A DNA stretch of 64,000 bases from NCBI RefSeq assembly GCF_018847375.1, contig NZ_CP072036.1:1984001-2048000 (forward strand). Reading direction: 5' to 3'. This document shows positions 8,211 to 16,968 of the stretch, in pieces. Every line of letters begins with the position of its first letter. Within the stretch, counting starts at the first letter, position 1. Under the pieces are notes generated by a model that saw only the letters and a list, made by a program, of their open reading frames with translations, had not been told where the DNA came from and made no database searches. The translations under genes and the position numbers were made by a program. This DNA is from Akkermansia massiliensis (GTDB taxonomy: Bacteria; Verrucomicrobiota; Verrucomicrobiia; Verrucomicrobiales; Akkermansiaceae).

Positions 8211-9848
8211 TTAATGCCCCGGCTTTGCCTCGTGTTCGGAATAACTGATGCCCAGCATGCAGATATCGTCGGCCTGGTTGGTGCAGCCGGTGAACTTTGC
8301 TACGCAGGTAAGGGCCTGATGGACAAAATCCTTGGTGCTCTTGGGGGATGAATTGTTGAAATAATCGATCAGCCTCTCCACGCCCAGCTCTTCCCCTTCC
8401 GAATTGGCGGCTTCCGTCAGTCCGTCCGTATACATCAGGACGCGGGAACCTGCCAGGAGGGGGAACTGGGCGTTCTGGTATGTGGCGTCATCCAGCAGCC
8501 CCAGGGCAATGCCCCTGGGCAGCGGCATCTTGCGCGCAACTCCGTCCGGCCCCAGGATAATGGGATGCGGGTGCCCGGCCGTGGAGGCGGTCATGACGCC
8601 GGTTTCCAAATCCAGGTAAATATAAACGGCGGAGGCGAACATCGTGGTATTCGCCCGTTGCAGAATTTTGGCAAGCTGGTGGTTGAGGGAAGACAGAAAG
8701 GCCGCCGGATTGTCCGCCAGATGGGACAACTGCTCCATCAGGCCGCGGAGCATGGAAGCGATTAGGGCGGCGCGGATGCCGTGGCCCATCACGTCGCAGA
8801 CGATGGCGCCTACGCCGGAATTCCCCACGGGAAAGGCATCGAACCAATCGCCCGCCACCCCCTCTGAAGGAGTGAAAATGTGGTGGAAATCCACATGGCG
8901 CGTCAGGCCGTGTTCCGTATGGGAGCGGGAGGGAATCTCATAGGGAAGCAGGGCGAACTGGATTTCCCGGGCCAAATCTATCTCCTTCTCCAGGGACTTG
9001 TTGCGCTCTTCCAGAATACGGGCTGTTTCCGTGGCCTTGATCTCCGTCTTCACCAGCTTGGTAACGTCGCTGGAAATGCCCACGATGCCCTTCAGGTCCC
9101 CGTTGCGGCCGTACCAAGGAAACTTGCTGATCTGGCTCCAGGAATCATCCTTGTGAAGCCATGTCTCATGATGGAGGCGGGCGCGGATGGGGCGTCCGGT
9201 AGCCATGATGTCCAGCTCCTCCTTGCGGGAAACATCGGACATCGTTTGATCGAAAAAGTAATCGTCCGTCCTTCCGGTCAGGTCAGCCGGCGTGGGCACG
9301 CCCAGCTTATTGGCCGTGGCGGTATTCGCCAGCACGAAGCGCGATTCCCGGTTCTTGAAATAAATGCTGTCCGGAATGTGCTCAATCAGGGTGTGGAACA
9401 GGTCCCTGTCTTCCGCGGCGCGCAGTTCCGCCGTCTTCCGCCGGGTAATGTTGACCCATACCCCTACCAGCATGACGGGGCGGCGCTGCTTGTCCCTGCG
9501 AGCGAGACCGTTGATGCGGACCCAGCTCCAGCTCTTGGAATTCAGCTTCTTCATGCGTATTTCAATGCGCATGGGCATGTGGGAATGGCCGTCCAGGTAA
9601 CGGCGCACCTCCTGGGAAAAAAAGGCTTGGTCCTCCTCGTGGATGGTAAGCTCCGGCTGGGTGAAAATATTGGGGGCCTTCTCCTTGCGGCTGGCCCCCA
9701 TCATGGTCAGGCAGCGGTCCGTGTAATGGATGACGCCCGTTTTGATATTCCAGATATAAAACCCTTCTTCCGCCGCCGCCAGGGCCATCTTGATCTTGTC
9801 CCAGGTAAAAACTCTCTGGGCGGAATGTCTGTTGCGTGAGGGCGGCAT
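8211..9848 (-). CDS. PAS-PAS-PP2C (SpoIIE/RsbU-type) serine phosphatase
   Basis: The 545-residue soluble protein has a first PAS domain at about 18-135 (AAEEGFYIWNIKTG, ending VGVWVNITRRK). A second PAS follows at about 150-265 (HIPDSIYFKNRESRFVLAN, GIVGISSDVTK), then a helical linker. The PP2C domain spans about 300-540. Metal-binding aspartates appear in GVAGDWFDAF, AIVCDVMGHG, MYTDGLTEA and NQADDICM. Such enzymes dephosphorylate anti-anti-sigma factors in partner-switching stress pathways, with the PAS domains sensing a ligand or redox state. The ECF sigma gene 129 bp upstream on the same strand is a plausible neighbour, but no STAS or anti-sigma gene is nearby. Confidence 0.88.
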   Translation of the reverse strand: MPPSRNRHSAQRVFTWDKIKMALAAAEEGFYIWNIKTGVIHYTDRCLTMMGASRKEKAPNIFTQPELTIHEEDQAFFSQEVRRYLDGHSHMPMRIEIRMKKLNSKSWSWVRINGLARRDKQRRPVMLVGVWVNITRRKTAELRAAEDRDLFHTLIEHIPDSIYFKNRESRFVLANTATANKLGVPTPADLTGRTDDYFFDQTMSDVSRKEELDIMATGRPIRARLHHETWLHKDDSWSQISKFPWYGRNGDLKGIVGISSDVTKLVKTEIKATETARILEERNKSLEKEIDLAREIQFALLPYEIPSRSHTEHGLTRHVDFHHIFTPSEGVAGDWFDAFPVGNSGVGAIVCDVMGHGIRAALIASMLRGLMEQLSHLADNPAAFLSSLNHQLAKILQRANTTMFASAVYIYLDLETGVMTASTAGHPHPIILGPDGVARKMPLPRGIALGLLDDATYQNAQFPLLAGSRVLMYTDGLTEAANSEGEELGVERLIDYFNNSSPKSTKDFVHQALTCVAKFTGCTNQADDICMLGISYSEHEAKPGH

Positions 9849-9977
9849 TGCAGTTGCCGTTATCTAACGACAAAACATCTGCCTTGGCAAGAGGCAAAAT
9901 AAAGGAATCATTCCTGAAAAGCGGAACGGCAGGAGAAAAGCGGGAAACGGGCCCGGTTGCACCGGGGCGGCATCCGC

Positions 9978-10664
9978 CTATCTCTCCTTCTCCTCTTCCT
10001 GGGAATGAAGGAATTGCAGCTCTTTCTTCAAGGCGCTTCCTACGCGGTGCTTCGCCAGATAAACCTGGGCAATCGTGACGCCGAGCTGTCTGCGGACCTT
10101 CGCCGCATCCCACTCCCGCAACACGTAATAATCAAAAATTTGAAACTGCTTGGGAGACACCTTCGCTTTGACGCGTTCCAGGGCAGCCTGGAGCAGGTTA
10201 TTCTGCCACTCCCTCTCCCACACCTGGTCAAAATTATTCTTCCCTTCGTCCGGAATCTTGTCGATGGGATGTTCCTGGCTCTCCGTGGCGTCCGGGCTCA
10301 TCAGCATGGCCGTATCCTTCTTCCGCTTGCGGAACTGGTCGTTAATGCGCCAGCGGGTCATATTCCAGAGCCAGAGCTTGAAGGAACCCTGTTCTGGCTT
10401 GTAAATATTCTTCTTGCTCTGCTTGGCGATGGAAAGAATGGTTTCCTGCACCACGTCCCAGGCTTCGTCCTCCCTCAATCCGGCCTTGAGGGCCACGGAA
10501 TAAATAAGACGCCAGTACGTCCGGTAAAACTCATCCCACGTGCGCTGGTCCTCCCAATTCTCCAGGCGCGCAATCAGGCTTTTCCTGGTATGTTCGGCAT
10601 ATTGGGAAAGTGTCTGCTCGTCAGGCTGGGACTCGTTCTGGGGTTGCAATGAAGGCACATTCAT
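9978..10664 (-). CDS. ECF-type RNA polymerase sigma factor
   Basis: The 228-residue product fits a sigma-70 family ECF factor. Region 2 covers about 40-115: TWDEFYRTYWRLIYSVALKAG, then DEAWDVVQETI and the -10-recognition helix around FKLWLWNMTRWRINDQ. Region 4 covers about 165-215: QIFDYYVLREWDAAKVRRQLGVTIAQVYLAKHRV, a helix-turn-helix for -35 binding. An acidic, asparagine-containing linker joins them. No anti-sigma gene is adjacent. It is divergent from the EEP-family gene, with 123 bp between the two starts that probably hold both promoters. Target promoters are unknown. Confidence 0.88.
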   Translation of the reverse strand: MNVPSLQPQNESQPDEQTLSQYAEHTRKSLIARLENWEDQRTWDEFYRTYWRLIYSVALKAGLREDEAWDVVQETILSIAKQSKKNIYKPEQGSFKLWLWNMTRWRINDQFRKRKKDTAMLMSPDATESQEHPIDKIPDEGKNNFDQVWEREWQNNLLQAALERVKAKVSPKQFQIFDYYVLREWDAAKVRRQLGVTIAQVYLAKHRVGSALKKELQFLHSQEEEKER

Positions 10665-10787
10665 GGTTTATCATGAACTACGGATGAAAGTGAAGTGAAA
10701 GCCGAGTAATAAGCCGGAAAATTTTGTGCGGCTCGGCCTGTTCATTCACTACGTCCTTCATGGAGAAAATCTTTCAAGGGAACGGAC

Positions 10788-11801
10788 ATGATGAGGAAAA
10801 CGTCAAAACGCAGGGGAACCTCCGTCATCGCGGCCCTGGTTGTGCTGTGCGCGGTGCTGGGGTATGGCTTGACGGAATGGAAGCCGCTGACGGATACGCC
10901 GCAGGCGGTCCCTGCCTCCCGGGAGGCGCCCGGGAAGGGAAGGGTTCTGGAGAAAATCTCTATACCGGAAAAGGGAGAACCTGTCAGGTTATTCACAATA
11001 AATGCTGGCAACTATTTTGTACCGGAAGATCCGCGCAGGAGCAACTTTCAGGTAAAATACAAGCCCGTTGAAGCACGGGAGGCCGTGGCCGAACTCATCC
11101 GGCAATCCGGTGCAGAAATAGTAGGATTGTCAGAAATGGGTGGGGAAGCCGCCGTGCGCGACCTGCAAATGCGGCTGAAAAGAAAAGGAGTTCAGTTACC
11201 GCATAAGGTCCTGGTCATGCGGAACGGAGAAGACCGGGGATTGGCCCTTCTCTCCAAATATCCCATTGTGGACAACCGTTCCGTGACGGACATGCCTGTA
11301 TCCGGAGAAACGAAGAGGAAAAAAACGATGCTGCGGGGCATTCTGGACGCCACGGTGAAAACGCCGGATGGCCGCCTCTTCCGCCTGATGGGCATTCATT
11401 TGAAGTCCCGCCTCAGCCGTGACGGCTCCGCGGAAGACACGCGGCGAAGGGAAGCGTATGCCCTGCGGGACTACCTGAATGAAGCCATCGCCTCCCAGGA
11501 CGGCATGCCGCTGCTTTTGTACGGAGACTTCAATGACGGTCCGGCGGACAGCGCCGTGCAGGTCATCCAGGGGCCGGCTAAAACGGAATACCGCCTGAAC
11601 CGCCTGAAACCCAGGGATTCCCGCGGGGAAACTTGGACCATCTACTACGAAGACGGAGACACCTACCACTCCTTTGACCATCTCTTCATCAACAATACCC
11701 TGAAAAAGCGCCTTGGCCGCAAGCCCCCCATGGGCATCCTTGACTCTCCCCCCTCCCGCCAGGCCAGCGACCACCGTGGCATTTGGGTGGAATTGAGGTA
11801 G
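10788..11801 (+). CDS. Exported endonuclease/exonuclease/phosphatase-family protein
   Basis: The 337-residue product begins with a basic N-terminus and one hydrophobic helix (about 12-28), so it is a membrane-anchored or exported enzyme. The EEP fold carries the metal ligand Glu116 in LSEMGG, His204 in MGIHLKSR, Asp247/Asn249 in YGDFND, SFDHLFIN near 295, and the closing ASDHRGIWVEL. The family covers DNase I-like nucleases and phosphoesterases; substrate here is unknown. Two ATG codons in a row (10788, 10791) could serve as start, with AAGGGA about 8 bp upstream. Confidence 0.8.
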   Translation: MMRKTSKRRGTSVIAALVVLCAVLGYGLTEWKPLTDTPQAVPASREAPGKGRVLEKISIPEKGEPVRLFTINAGNYFVPEDPRRSNFQVKYKPVEAREAVAELIRQSGAEIVGLSEMGGEAAVRDLQMRLKRKGVQLPHKVLVMRNGEDRGLALLSKYPIVDNRSVTDMPVSGETKRKKTMLRGILDATVKTPDGRLFRLMGIHLKSRLSRDGSAEDTRRREAYALRDYLNEAIASQDGMPLLLYGDFNDGPADSAVQVIQGPAKTEYRLNRLKPRDSRGETWTIYYEDGDTYHSFDHLFINNTLKKRLGRKPPMGILDSPPSRQASDHRGIWVELR

Positions 11802-11912
11802 ATATCCAGGTGTTTTTCTTTGCAGGAAAGAGCCGGATAGGGAAGAGGATTTCAAGAGATTCCTTCAAGGCCGTTTTTCCCTATCCTTTTTGAAATGTGA
11901 GGCTTGAATCTG

Positions 11913-11933
11913 CCGGAAGTTTTTTTCTTCCGG
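11913..11933. terminator. Hairpin after the EEP-family gene
   Basis: CCGGAAG (11913-11919) and CTTCCGG (11927-11933) can form a 7-bp stem whose loop is a run of seven T. It lies 110 bp past the stop. There is no U tract after the stem, so terminator function is only possible. Confidence 0.3.
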
Positions 11934-12092
11934 ACGGATGAAAGGAGCCAGGATTACCGGGTGGTGAACCGTTGCCGGATTTTTATTTGGACAGGAATAT
12001 ATCCGGCATTCCCGTTTCTCAAAAAATGATTGCCGTGTCCGTGTGAAACGGGTAGCATGCCAAAAATCGTTGTTCAATCCTGCATCATCTGT

Positions 12093-12800
12093 ATGAGATA
12101 TTTTTCCAAGCATTCCGGAACGGCTTCGCACTGTTCCTCGTCAGGGAGCAAGGGGTTTACCCTGGTGGAACTGATTGTCGTCATCACCATTATGGTTGCC
12201 ATGATGGCCTTGGCCGCCAGCATGTTAAGAGGAGGGGGCAGGGGGCAGGGCCTTCAGTCCGCCGTGGAGATGGTGGACGGCATGGTGCAGGAAGCCCGCC
12301 TGGACGCCATGGGCAAGGGAACGTGGAGCCGCCTGATTATCGTGAGCACTCCTGAGGACGAAGCCCGCAACATGCGCACCCTGGGCGTGATGTCCAAAAA
12401 TACGCGCACCGGAAAGTGGCATCTGGTCAACCGTTTGCAGACTCTTCCCGCCGGGTTTTACATCAGCCCCACCTACAGCACCCTGCTGGAAGGCTCCAAG
12501 AAGACCAAGGGCAAGTCCGCAGCCCGCAGCTTTGCCAGCCGTGACGGGCAGGATACCGTCAATCTTCCGGGCAACAGGATGACGGATATTTATTTCATTG
12601 AGTTTGACGAGGAAGGCCGCATGTCCCAGCCGAACGCCCCCACCCGCCTGGTGGTGGTTTCCGGTTCCGCCGGAAACGGCAAGGAGGAGAAACCGACTCC
12701 GGTGGTGGACGGCAAGCCGGGCCTGGCAGGCGGCATCGTGATTTATCCCAAAGGCAATATCAGCCGGCTGAGGACGACGGAGCAGGTGATTCCCAACTAA
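12093..12800 (+). CDS. Prepilin-like protein, GspH-like
   Basis: The product (235 residues from the ATG at 12093) has a class III leader: 21 residues ending KG, then FTLVELIVVITIMVAMMALAASML, the hydrophobic helix that follows prepilin peptidase cleavage. The globular part contains SAVEMVDGMVQEARLDAMGKGTWSRLIIV, which resembles the minor pseudopilin GspH layout. An alternative ATG at 12057 would give a 33-residue leader; a TTG at 12030 is unlikely. It is followed by two more prepilin-like genes at 28 and 31 bp. Size and order fit the Verrucomicrobial prepilin cassettes (Verru_Chthon D-B-C), but that match needs a profile search. Confidence 0.78.
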   Translation: MRYFSKHSGTASHCSSSGSKGFTLVELIVVITIMVAMMALAASMLRGGGRGQGLQSAVEMVDGMVQEARLDAMGKGTWSRLIIVSTPEDEARNMRTLGVMSKNTRTGKWHLVNRLQTLPAGFYISPTYSTLLEGSKKTKGKSAARSFASRDGQDTVNLPGNRMTDIYFIEFDEEGRMSQPNAPTRLVVVSGSAGNGKEEKPTPVVDGKPGLAGGIVIYPKGNISRLRTTEQVIPN

Positions 12801-12827
12801 TTCATATTTTACCGGATTTCCCATTTT

Positions 12828-13628
12828 ATGTTGACCAAGTGTATGAAACAGTCTCGTTCCAAGGGGTTCACCCTGACGGAAGTGGTGCTTGCGATCGGCG
12901 TGGTTGCCGTGCTGATCGTGGTGTTCATGGCCATGTTCATTCCAGCCAGAAGGACGGTTCAGTCCGCTCTGACCATCCGCGAAGCGGACCGCATCGTCCA
13001 CGCCCTGACGGCGGAACTTGGAGAGCTTCGCAATTCCGAGCGTGCCGCTCCCAATGCCAGAAAGTCTTCCACCACCAGATATATTTCCGCTTTTGACAAG
13101 GCGTTTTACTGGATGCAGTTTACGTCCAAGCCCGCTACGACCATTCTTGTTTACAATTACAGGGCGGATCTGACCAAGGGCGCCCGCAAGGACGGCACCC
13201 CCCAGCCCTGGCTGGAGGAAGGCGGGAGCATCCCCGGGCAGAATACGGCGGTGGTGACGGGAGTTTGCCTGGCGAACAACAAGGACCGCTGGGATGATTT
13301 CAAGGCGCTTGTCGGCCCCGTCTTCGCCGTGCGCATGACCCAGCTGGTGGTGGAGCGCATGGATTCCAACGCTTACGGGTACAAGCTGGCTCCCAAGTAC
13401 GGGACGATTTATAATCCCTACAACCGCGGCAAGGTGATTACGGAGCCTTCCCTGTACGTTTATACGCCGGAGAAGGGCGGCGGCCTGAATTTGCCGTGGG
13501 GGGCGGAAGTCCTGTACCAGGCGGAGTTTTTTCAGCTGTTGAATACGGACCCTGAACGTTTGCAGCACCTGACGTGGGAGAATTTGAAGACTCCCATCTT
13601 TACGCGCAATCTCGCTTTCCGCCGCTAA
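12828..13628 (+). CDS. Prepilin-like protein, second of three
   Basis: The 266-residue product has the short leader MLTKCMKQSRSKG, then FTLTEVVLAIGVVAVLIVVFMAMFIPARR. This is the prepilin motif with glutamate at mature position 5. The rest is a soluble domain rich in beta-type sequence with no recognisable enzyme motif. An inner ATG at 12843 would give a 7-residue leader. It would be matured by a prepilin peptidase encoded elsewhere and assembled with its neighbours in a type II secretion or pilus-like fibre. Confidence 0.75.
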   Translation: MLTKCMKQSRSKGFTLTEVVLAIGVVAVLIVVFMAMFIPARRTVQSALTIREADRIVHALTAELGELRNSERAAPNARKSSTTRYISAFDKAFYWMQFTSKPATTILVYNYRADLTKGARKDGTPQPWLEEGGSIPGQNTAVVTGVCLANNKDRWDDFKALVGPVFAVRMTQLVVERMDSNAYGYKLAPKYGTIYNPYNRGKVITEPSLYVYTPEKGGGLNLPWGAEVLYQAEFFQLLNTDPERLQHLTWENLKTPIFTRNLAFRR

Positions 13629-13658
13629 CGGGCATTATCTGAAGACCTCTGAAAAATC

Positions 13659-14729
13659 ATGAAGACATTTGCCAAAATCAAATCCGGCGCGTTCACCCTG
13701 ATTGAGCTCCTGGCAGCCATGACCATCACCACCGTGCTGGTGCTGGTGATTGTGGCCCTGACCTCCCGCGGGGTGGATATCTGGAGATGGGTGCTGCAGG
13801 ATGTGCGGACCACCACGCTTGCCCGCACGGCCATGGATACCATGACCAAGGATTTTGAGAGCATGCAGTTCCGTGCCGGTAATCCCTTTGAATGGATGCT
13901 GGTGCAGCGGGACAGCGATCTGGTTTCCCGCGCGACCAAGACCACGGCGTCCAGGAAGAAGGGCGGTTCTTCCGCCCTGAATGAAGCCCGCGTGAACCTG
14001 ATGACCATGGGGCCGGAAGGCGCCAAGATCACGAATGCCTCCCAGTTGATTTTCTTTACCACGGCTACGGACCGCAATCCTGCCAAGTCCAGCATGGACA
14101 TGCGGAACGACCGCATCATCGGTGACGTGAATTGCGTGGGGTACAAGCTGCTTTACCGTGACCAGATTCTGGACCAGGACGCTACGGCGGAGTCTGACGG
14201 CTTTCCGGTTTATTCCTTGTACCGCAATTTGATCAGCGCGGAGGATACCGTGCAGAATCTCCTGGGCCAGCAGGACCTTTGGTCCGCTTATACCCGCTAC
14301 CAGCAGGATGAGACCATTCCCGCCAATTTCCTGGTGGAGAACGTGGTGGAAATGACGCTGATTTTTGAAGTGGATTACCAGAAGAAGATCGGCAATTCCG
14401 GCAGCAACAAGTCGGACAAGGATGCCACGCAGCGGGCGTCCGTGCTGGTGCCCGTCATGACTACGGGGGCCAACCGGCTCGGTTCCTGCACCCAGATGGA
14501 TGTGTACGGCAACCGTCTGGACATCATCGGCAGCAGCGTGAATATTGACGATTTGAAGTCCGGACGCGTCACTGCCGTGACGATTTCCATGACGGTTGTG
14601 ACGGATGAAGGCATGGCCCTGGTGGACCAGATCCGGCAGAAGAAGCGTCCCGCCCCCTCTCCGGAGGAATTCTTTGAGCGCTATACCCGGTCCTTCACCC
14701 AGCGCGTAGCATTGCCCATGAACCGTTAG
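13659..14729 (+). CDS. Prepilin-like protein, third of three (PulJ-like)
   Basis: The 356-residue product starts MKTFAKIKSGA and then FTLIELLAAMTITTVLVLVIVAL, a clean prepilin cleavage and helix with the conserved glutamate. The following region, VLQDVRTTTLARTAMDTMTKDFESMQF, resembles the long first helix of GspJ/PulJ-type minor pseudopilins. It closes the cassette. No ATPase, secretin or inner-membrane platform gene lies nearby, so assembly must depend on genes elsewhere. Confidence 0.75.
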   Translation: MKTFAKIKSGAFTLIELLAAMTITTVLVLVIVALTSRGVDIWRWVLQDVRTTTLARTAMDTMTKDFESMQFRAGNPFEWMLVQRDSDLVSRATKTTASRKKGGSSALNEARVNLMTMGPEGAKITNASQLIFFTTATDRNPAKSSMDMRNDRIIGDVNCVGYKLLYRDQILDQDATAESDGFPVYSLYRNLISAEDTVQNLLGQQDLWSAYTRYQQDETIPANFLVENVVEMTLIFEVDYQKKIGNSGSNKSDKDATQRASVLVPVMTTGANRLGSCTQMDVYGNRLDIIGSSVNIDDLKSGRVTAVTISMTVVTDEGMALVDQIRQKKRPAPSPEEFFERYTRSFTQRVALPMNR

Positions 14730-14819
14730 GCCTGTGGTATGGGGGCTGATGGAAGCGGGTTTTTCCGCTGCCGTTTCCCGCCCGGAGCGTCCTGCCGTTA
14801 TTTACACTGTAGTTGCAAA

Positions 14820-15560
14820 ATGTCTGGTTTCGCAAATGTCGTCGGCAATTTGTCCCCTCTGCCGGAGCTGGTGCTGTGGCGCGACCCGGTCGCCAGAAGC
14901 GGGGAGGAAGCCATGGCCGTGGATGAAGCCCTGCTGGAATGGGGAGAGAAGCCCGTGCTGCGTGCATACCGCTGGGCGGAGCCGACCGTGACCTACGGTT
15001 ATTTTGACGAGGAAGCCACGGCACGCGCCATTTTTCCGGGAGAGGAACTCCATTTTGTCCGCCGCTGGACGGGAGGGGGAATTGTGGACCATCGGCAGGA
15101 CATCCCCTTTACCTTGGCCATGCACCGCCGGGGAGAGAAGGAACGGCCTTCCAGCGCCACCCTGTACCGATGGATTCACGGGGCTTTGGCCCGTGTTTTG
15201 AGAGATTGCGGCGTGGAGTGCGTGATGCTGGACGGAGACGCCCCGGACGGTGGCCGCGCCTGTTTTGCCAGCCCCGTGACGAGTGATTTAGTACTTCCCG
15301 GCGGGGAAAAGCTGGCCGGTGGCGGCCAGAGAAGAGTCCGCGGCGGCGTTCTCCATCAGGGGAGCATCCAGAATTGCCTTCTTCCCGCCGGATGGGATGA
15401 AATGCTGGCCGCCCGTCTGGCGGACGGACATTCCCTGTGCGTGGAAGCGGAGCTGTTTCCCGGCATGAACGCTAGGGTGGCGGAGCTGCTGGCATCCAAA
15501 TACCGCACGGAGGCATGGCGCTCCGGCGTGCGGCATGAGCGTACGTCCCATGCCCGGTGA
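14820..15560 (+). CDS. Lipoate-protein ligase A / lipoyl-octanoyl transferase family protein
   Basis: From the ATG at 14820 the product is 246 residues. It carries ELVLWRDPVARSGEEAMAVDEAL at the start, the ligase motif FVRRWTGGGIVDH, and GGEKLAGGGQRRVRGGVLHQGSIQ, equivalent to the lysine loop of LplA/LipM proteins. These enzymes attach lipoyl or octanoyl groups to the E2 and GcvH proteins. Which activity this one has is not clear from sequence. An upstream in-frame start at 14739 would add a 27-residue cysteine-rich stretch of poor quality and was not used. The next gene starts 21 bp after the stop. Confidence 0.75.
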   Translation: MSGFANVVGNLSPLPELVLWRDPVARSGEEAMAVDEALLEWGEKPVLRAYRWAEPTVTYGYFDEEATARAIFPGEELHFVRRWTGGGIVDHRQDIPFTLAMHRRGEKERPSSATLYRWIHGALARVLRDCGVECVMLDGDAPDGGRACFASPVTSDLVLPGGEKLAGGGQRRVRGGVLHQGSIQNCLLPAGWDEMLAARLADGHSLCVEAELFPGMNARVAELLASKYRTEAWRSGVRHERTSHAR

Positions 15561-15581
15561 ACCCTCCCGTTTTTCCTTCCG

Positions 15582-16571
15582 ATGAGTTACCTCCCCGATC
15601 CCGGCCGTTACAGTTATCTGGACTATCGCCGTTGCGGGCGCAGCGGGCTGCTGCTTCCTCCCGTTTCCCTGGGGCTTTGGCACAATTTCGGCGCTGCCGA
15701 CGATTTCGAGAATGCGCGGCAGCTTATCCATGGCGCGTTTGACGCCGGCATCACGTATTTTGACCTGGCGAACAATTACGGGCCGCCTCCCGGCGCGGCG
15801 GAAGAATGCTTCGGCCGCATTTTCATGCAGGATTTGTCCCGTTTCCGTGACGAGCTTGTCATCGCTACCAAGGCGGGGCACCTGATGTGGGCCGGACCGT
15901 ACGGGGACTGGGGTTCCCGCAAGCATATGCTTGCCAGCCTGGACCAGTCCCTTTCCCGCATGAAGCTGGATTACGTGGATATTTTTTATGCGCACCGGCA
16001 TGACTCGGAGACTCCGCTGGAAGAGACGGCGGGGGCCCTCGTCACGGCGGTCCGGTCCGGAAAGGCCTTGTATGCCGGTATTTCCAAATTCCCGGCAGAG
16101 CAAACCAGGCAGATATGCGCCATGCTCAGGGAGGCCGGCGTCCCGTGCCTGGTCCACCAGCTCCGTTACAACATGTTCAACCGGGAGCCGGAAGAGTCCG
16201 TTTTTCAGGCCATCCGTGAAACGGGCACCGGGTGCGTCGCCTTTTCCCCCCTGGCCCAGGGAATGCTGACGGACCGTTATCTGGAGGGAATTCCAGCGGA
16301 TTCCCGTGCGGCAGGTTCCTCCGTCTTTTTAACGGAAGAACGGGTCCGGGAGCATGGGGAGAAAATTCGCAGCCTGGCTGCCCTGGCCCGGGGCCGCGGC
16401 CAGAGCCTCGCCCAGATGGCGCTGGCCTGGGTGTTGAGAGACCCCGTGGTGACCACGGCCCTGATAGGCGCCAGCCGCCCCCAGCAAGTCATGGATTGCC
16501 TGAAAGCCCTGGAAAATACGCGGTTCACCGCGGAGGAGCTTTCCATCATTGACGGAATGGCGGACAGGTAG
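15582..16571 (+). CDS. Aldo/keto reductase, YghZ/Kv-beta-like
   Basis: The 329-residue product is a TIM-barrel oxidoreductase that uses NADPH. The catalytic tetrad is visible: Asp61 and Tyr66 in FDLANNYG, Lys97 in IATKAG, His138 in YAHRHD. The N-terminal SYLDYRRCGRSGLLLPPVSLGLWHNFG and the ASRPQQVMDCLKAL phosphate-binding end match the YghZ (L-glyceraldehyde 3-phosphate reductase) branch. This suggests a role in detoxifying small aldehydes. Confidence 0.85.
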   Translation: MSYLPDPGRYSYLDYRRCGRSGLLLPPVSLGLWHNFGAADDFENARQLIHGAFDAGITYFDLANNYGPPPGAAEECFGRIFMQDLSRFRDELVIATKAGHLMWAGPYGDWGSRKHMLASLDQSLSRMKLDYVDIFYAHRHDSETPLEETAGALVTAVRSGKALYAGISKFPAEQTRQICAMLREAGVPCLVHQLRYNMFNREPEESVFQAIRETGTGCVAFSPLAQGMLTDRYLEGIPADSRAAGSSVFLTEERVREHGEKIRSLAALARGRGQSLAQMALAWVLRDPVVTTALIGASRPQQVMDCLKALENTRFTAEELSIIDGMADR

Positions 16572-16900
16572 GCGCTGTTATTTCCAATGGGAGCGTTTGC
16601 TTTTTCTTTTTATCCAGTTTTCCCGGAATCAGGGCAGCTTCAAGAATTGCCGGAGATAGCTGGCCAAGGAGAGCACATTGCGCGGAATACCACGGTTTTT
16701 TGCCGTTTTCCAGGGCTTCCGGCAGCAGAAAACCGTAACAAGAAGTAGGCAGGGGGAAAGAGGGGCGGCCCAGCCGCTTCCGGAACCTCCGGAGTCAATT
16801 TGGATTAATCGGTGCGGTACTTGCTTCTTCCGTGAATCCGCCGGATTTTCCTGCGGTGCTGGTCTTTCCGCAGGAAGGTGAATTTTCCGTTCCGAACGGA
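16572..16900. other. Intergenic region upstream of the pyrophosphatase
   Basis: Between the reductase stop and the promoter region of the pyrophosphatase I see no convincing gene. Small open frames, for example near 16678-16881, have no start signal or recognisable product. Confidence 0.45.
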
Positions 16901-16909
16901 GGTTTTTTC

Positions 16910-16960
16910 TTGGAGTAAAGTGGACCAGGTGTTATGTTCCTACCACTTTAATTTAAAGTG
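16910..16960 (+). promoter_or_regulatory. Promoter with palindromic element upstream of hppA
   Basis: A possible promoter has TTGGAG at 16910-16915, a 17-bp spacer and TATGTT at 16933-16938. Just where transcription would begin sits a perfect inverted repeat, CACTTTAA-T-TTAAAGTG, at 16944-16960, ending 8 bp before the ATG. A half-site-like AAAGTG also occurs at 16917-16922. This could be a repressor operator or an RNA hairpin over the translation start. Confidence 0.45.
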
Positions 16961-16968
16961 TACTGACA

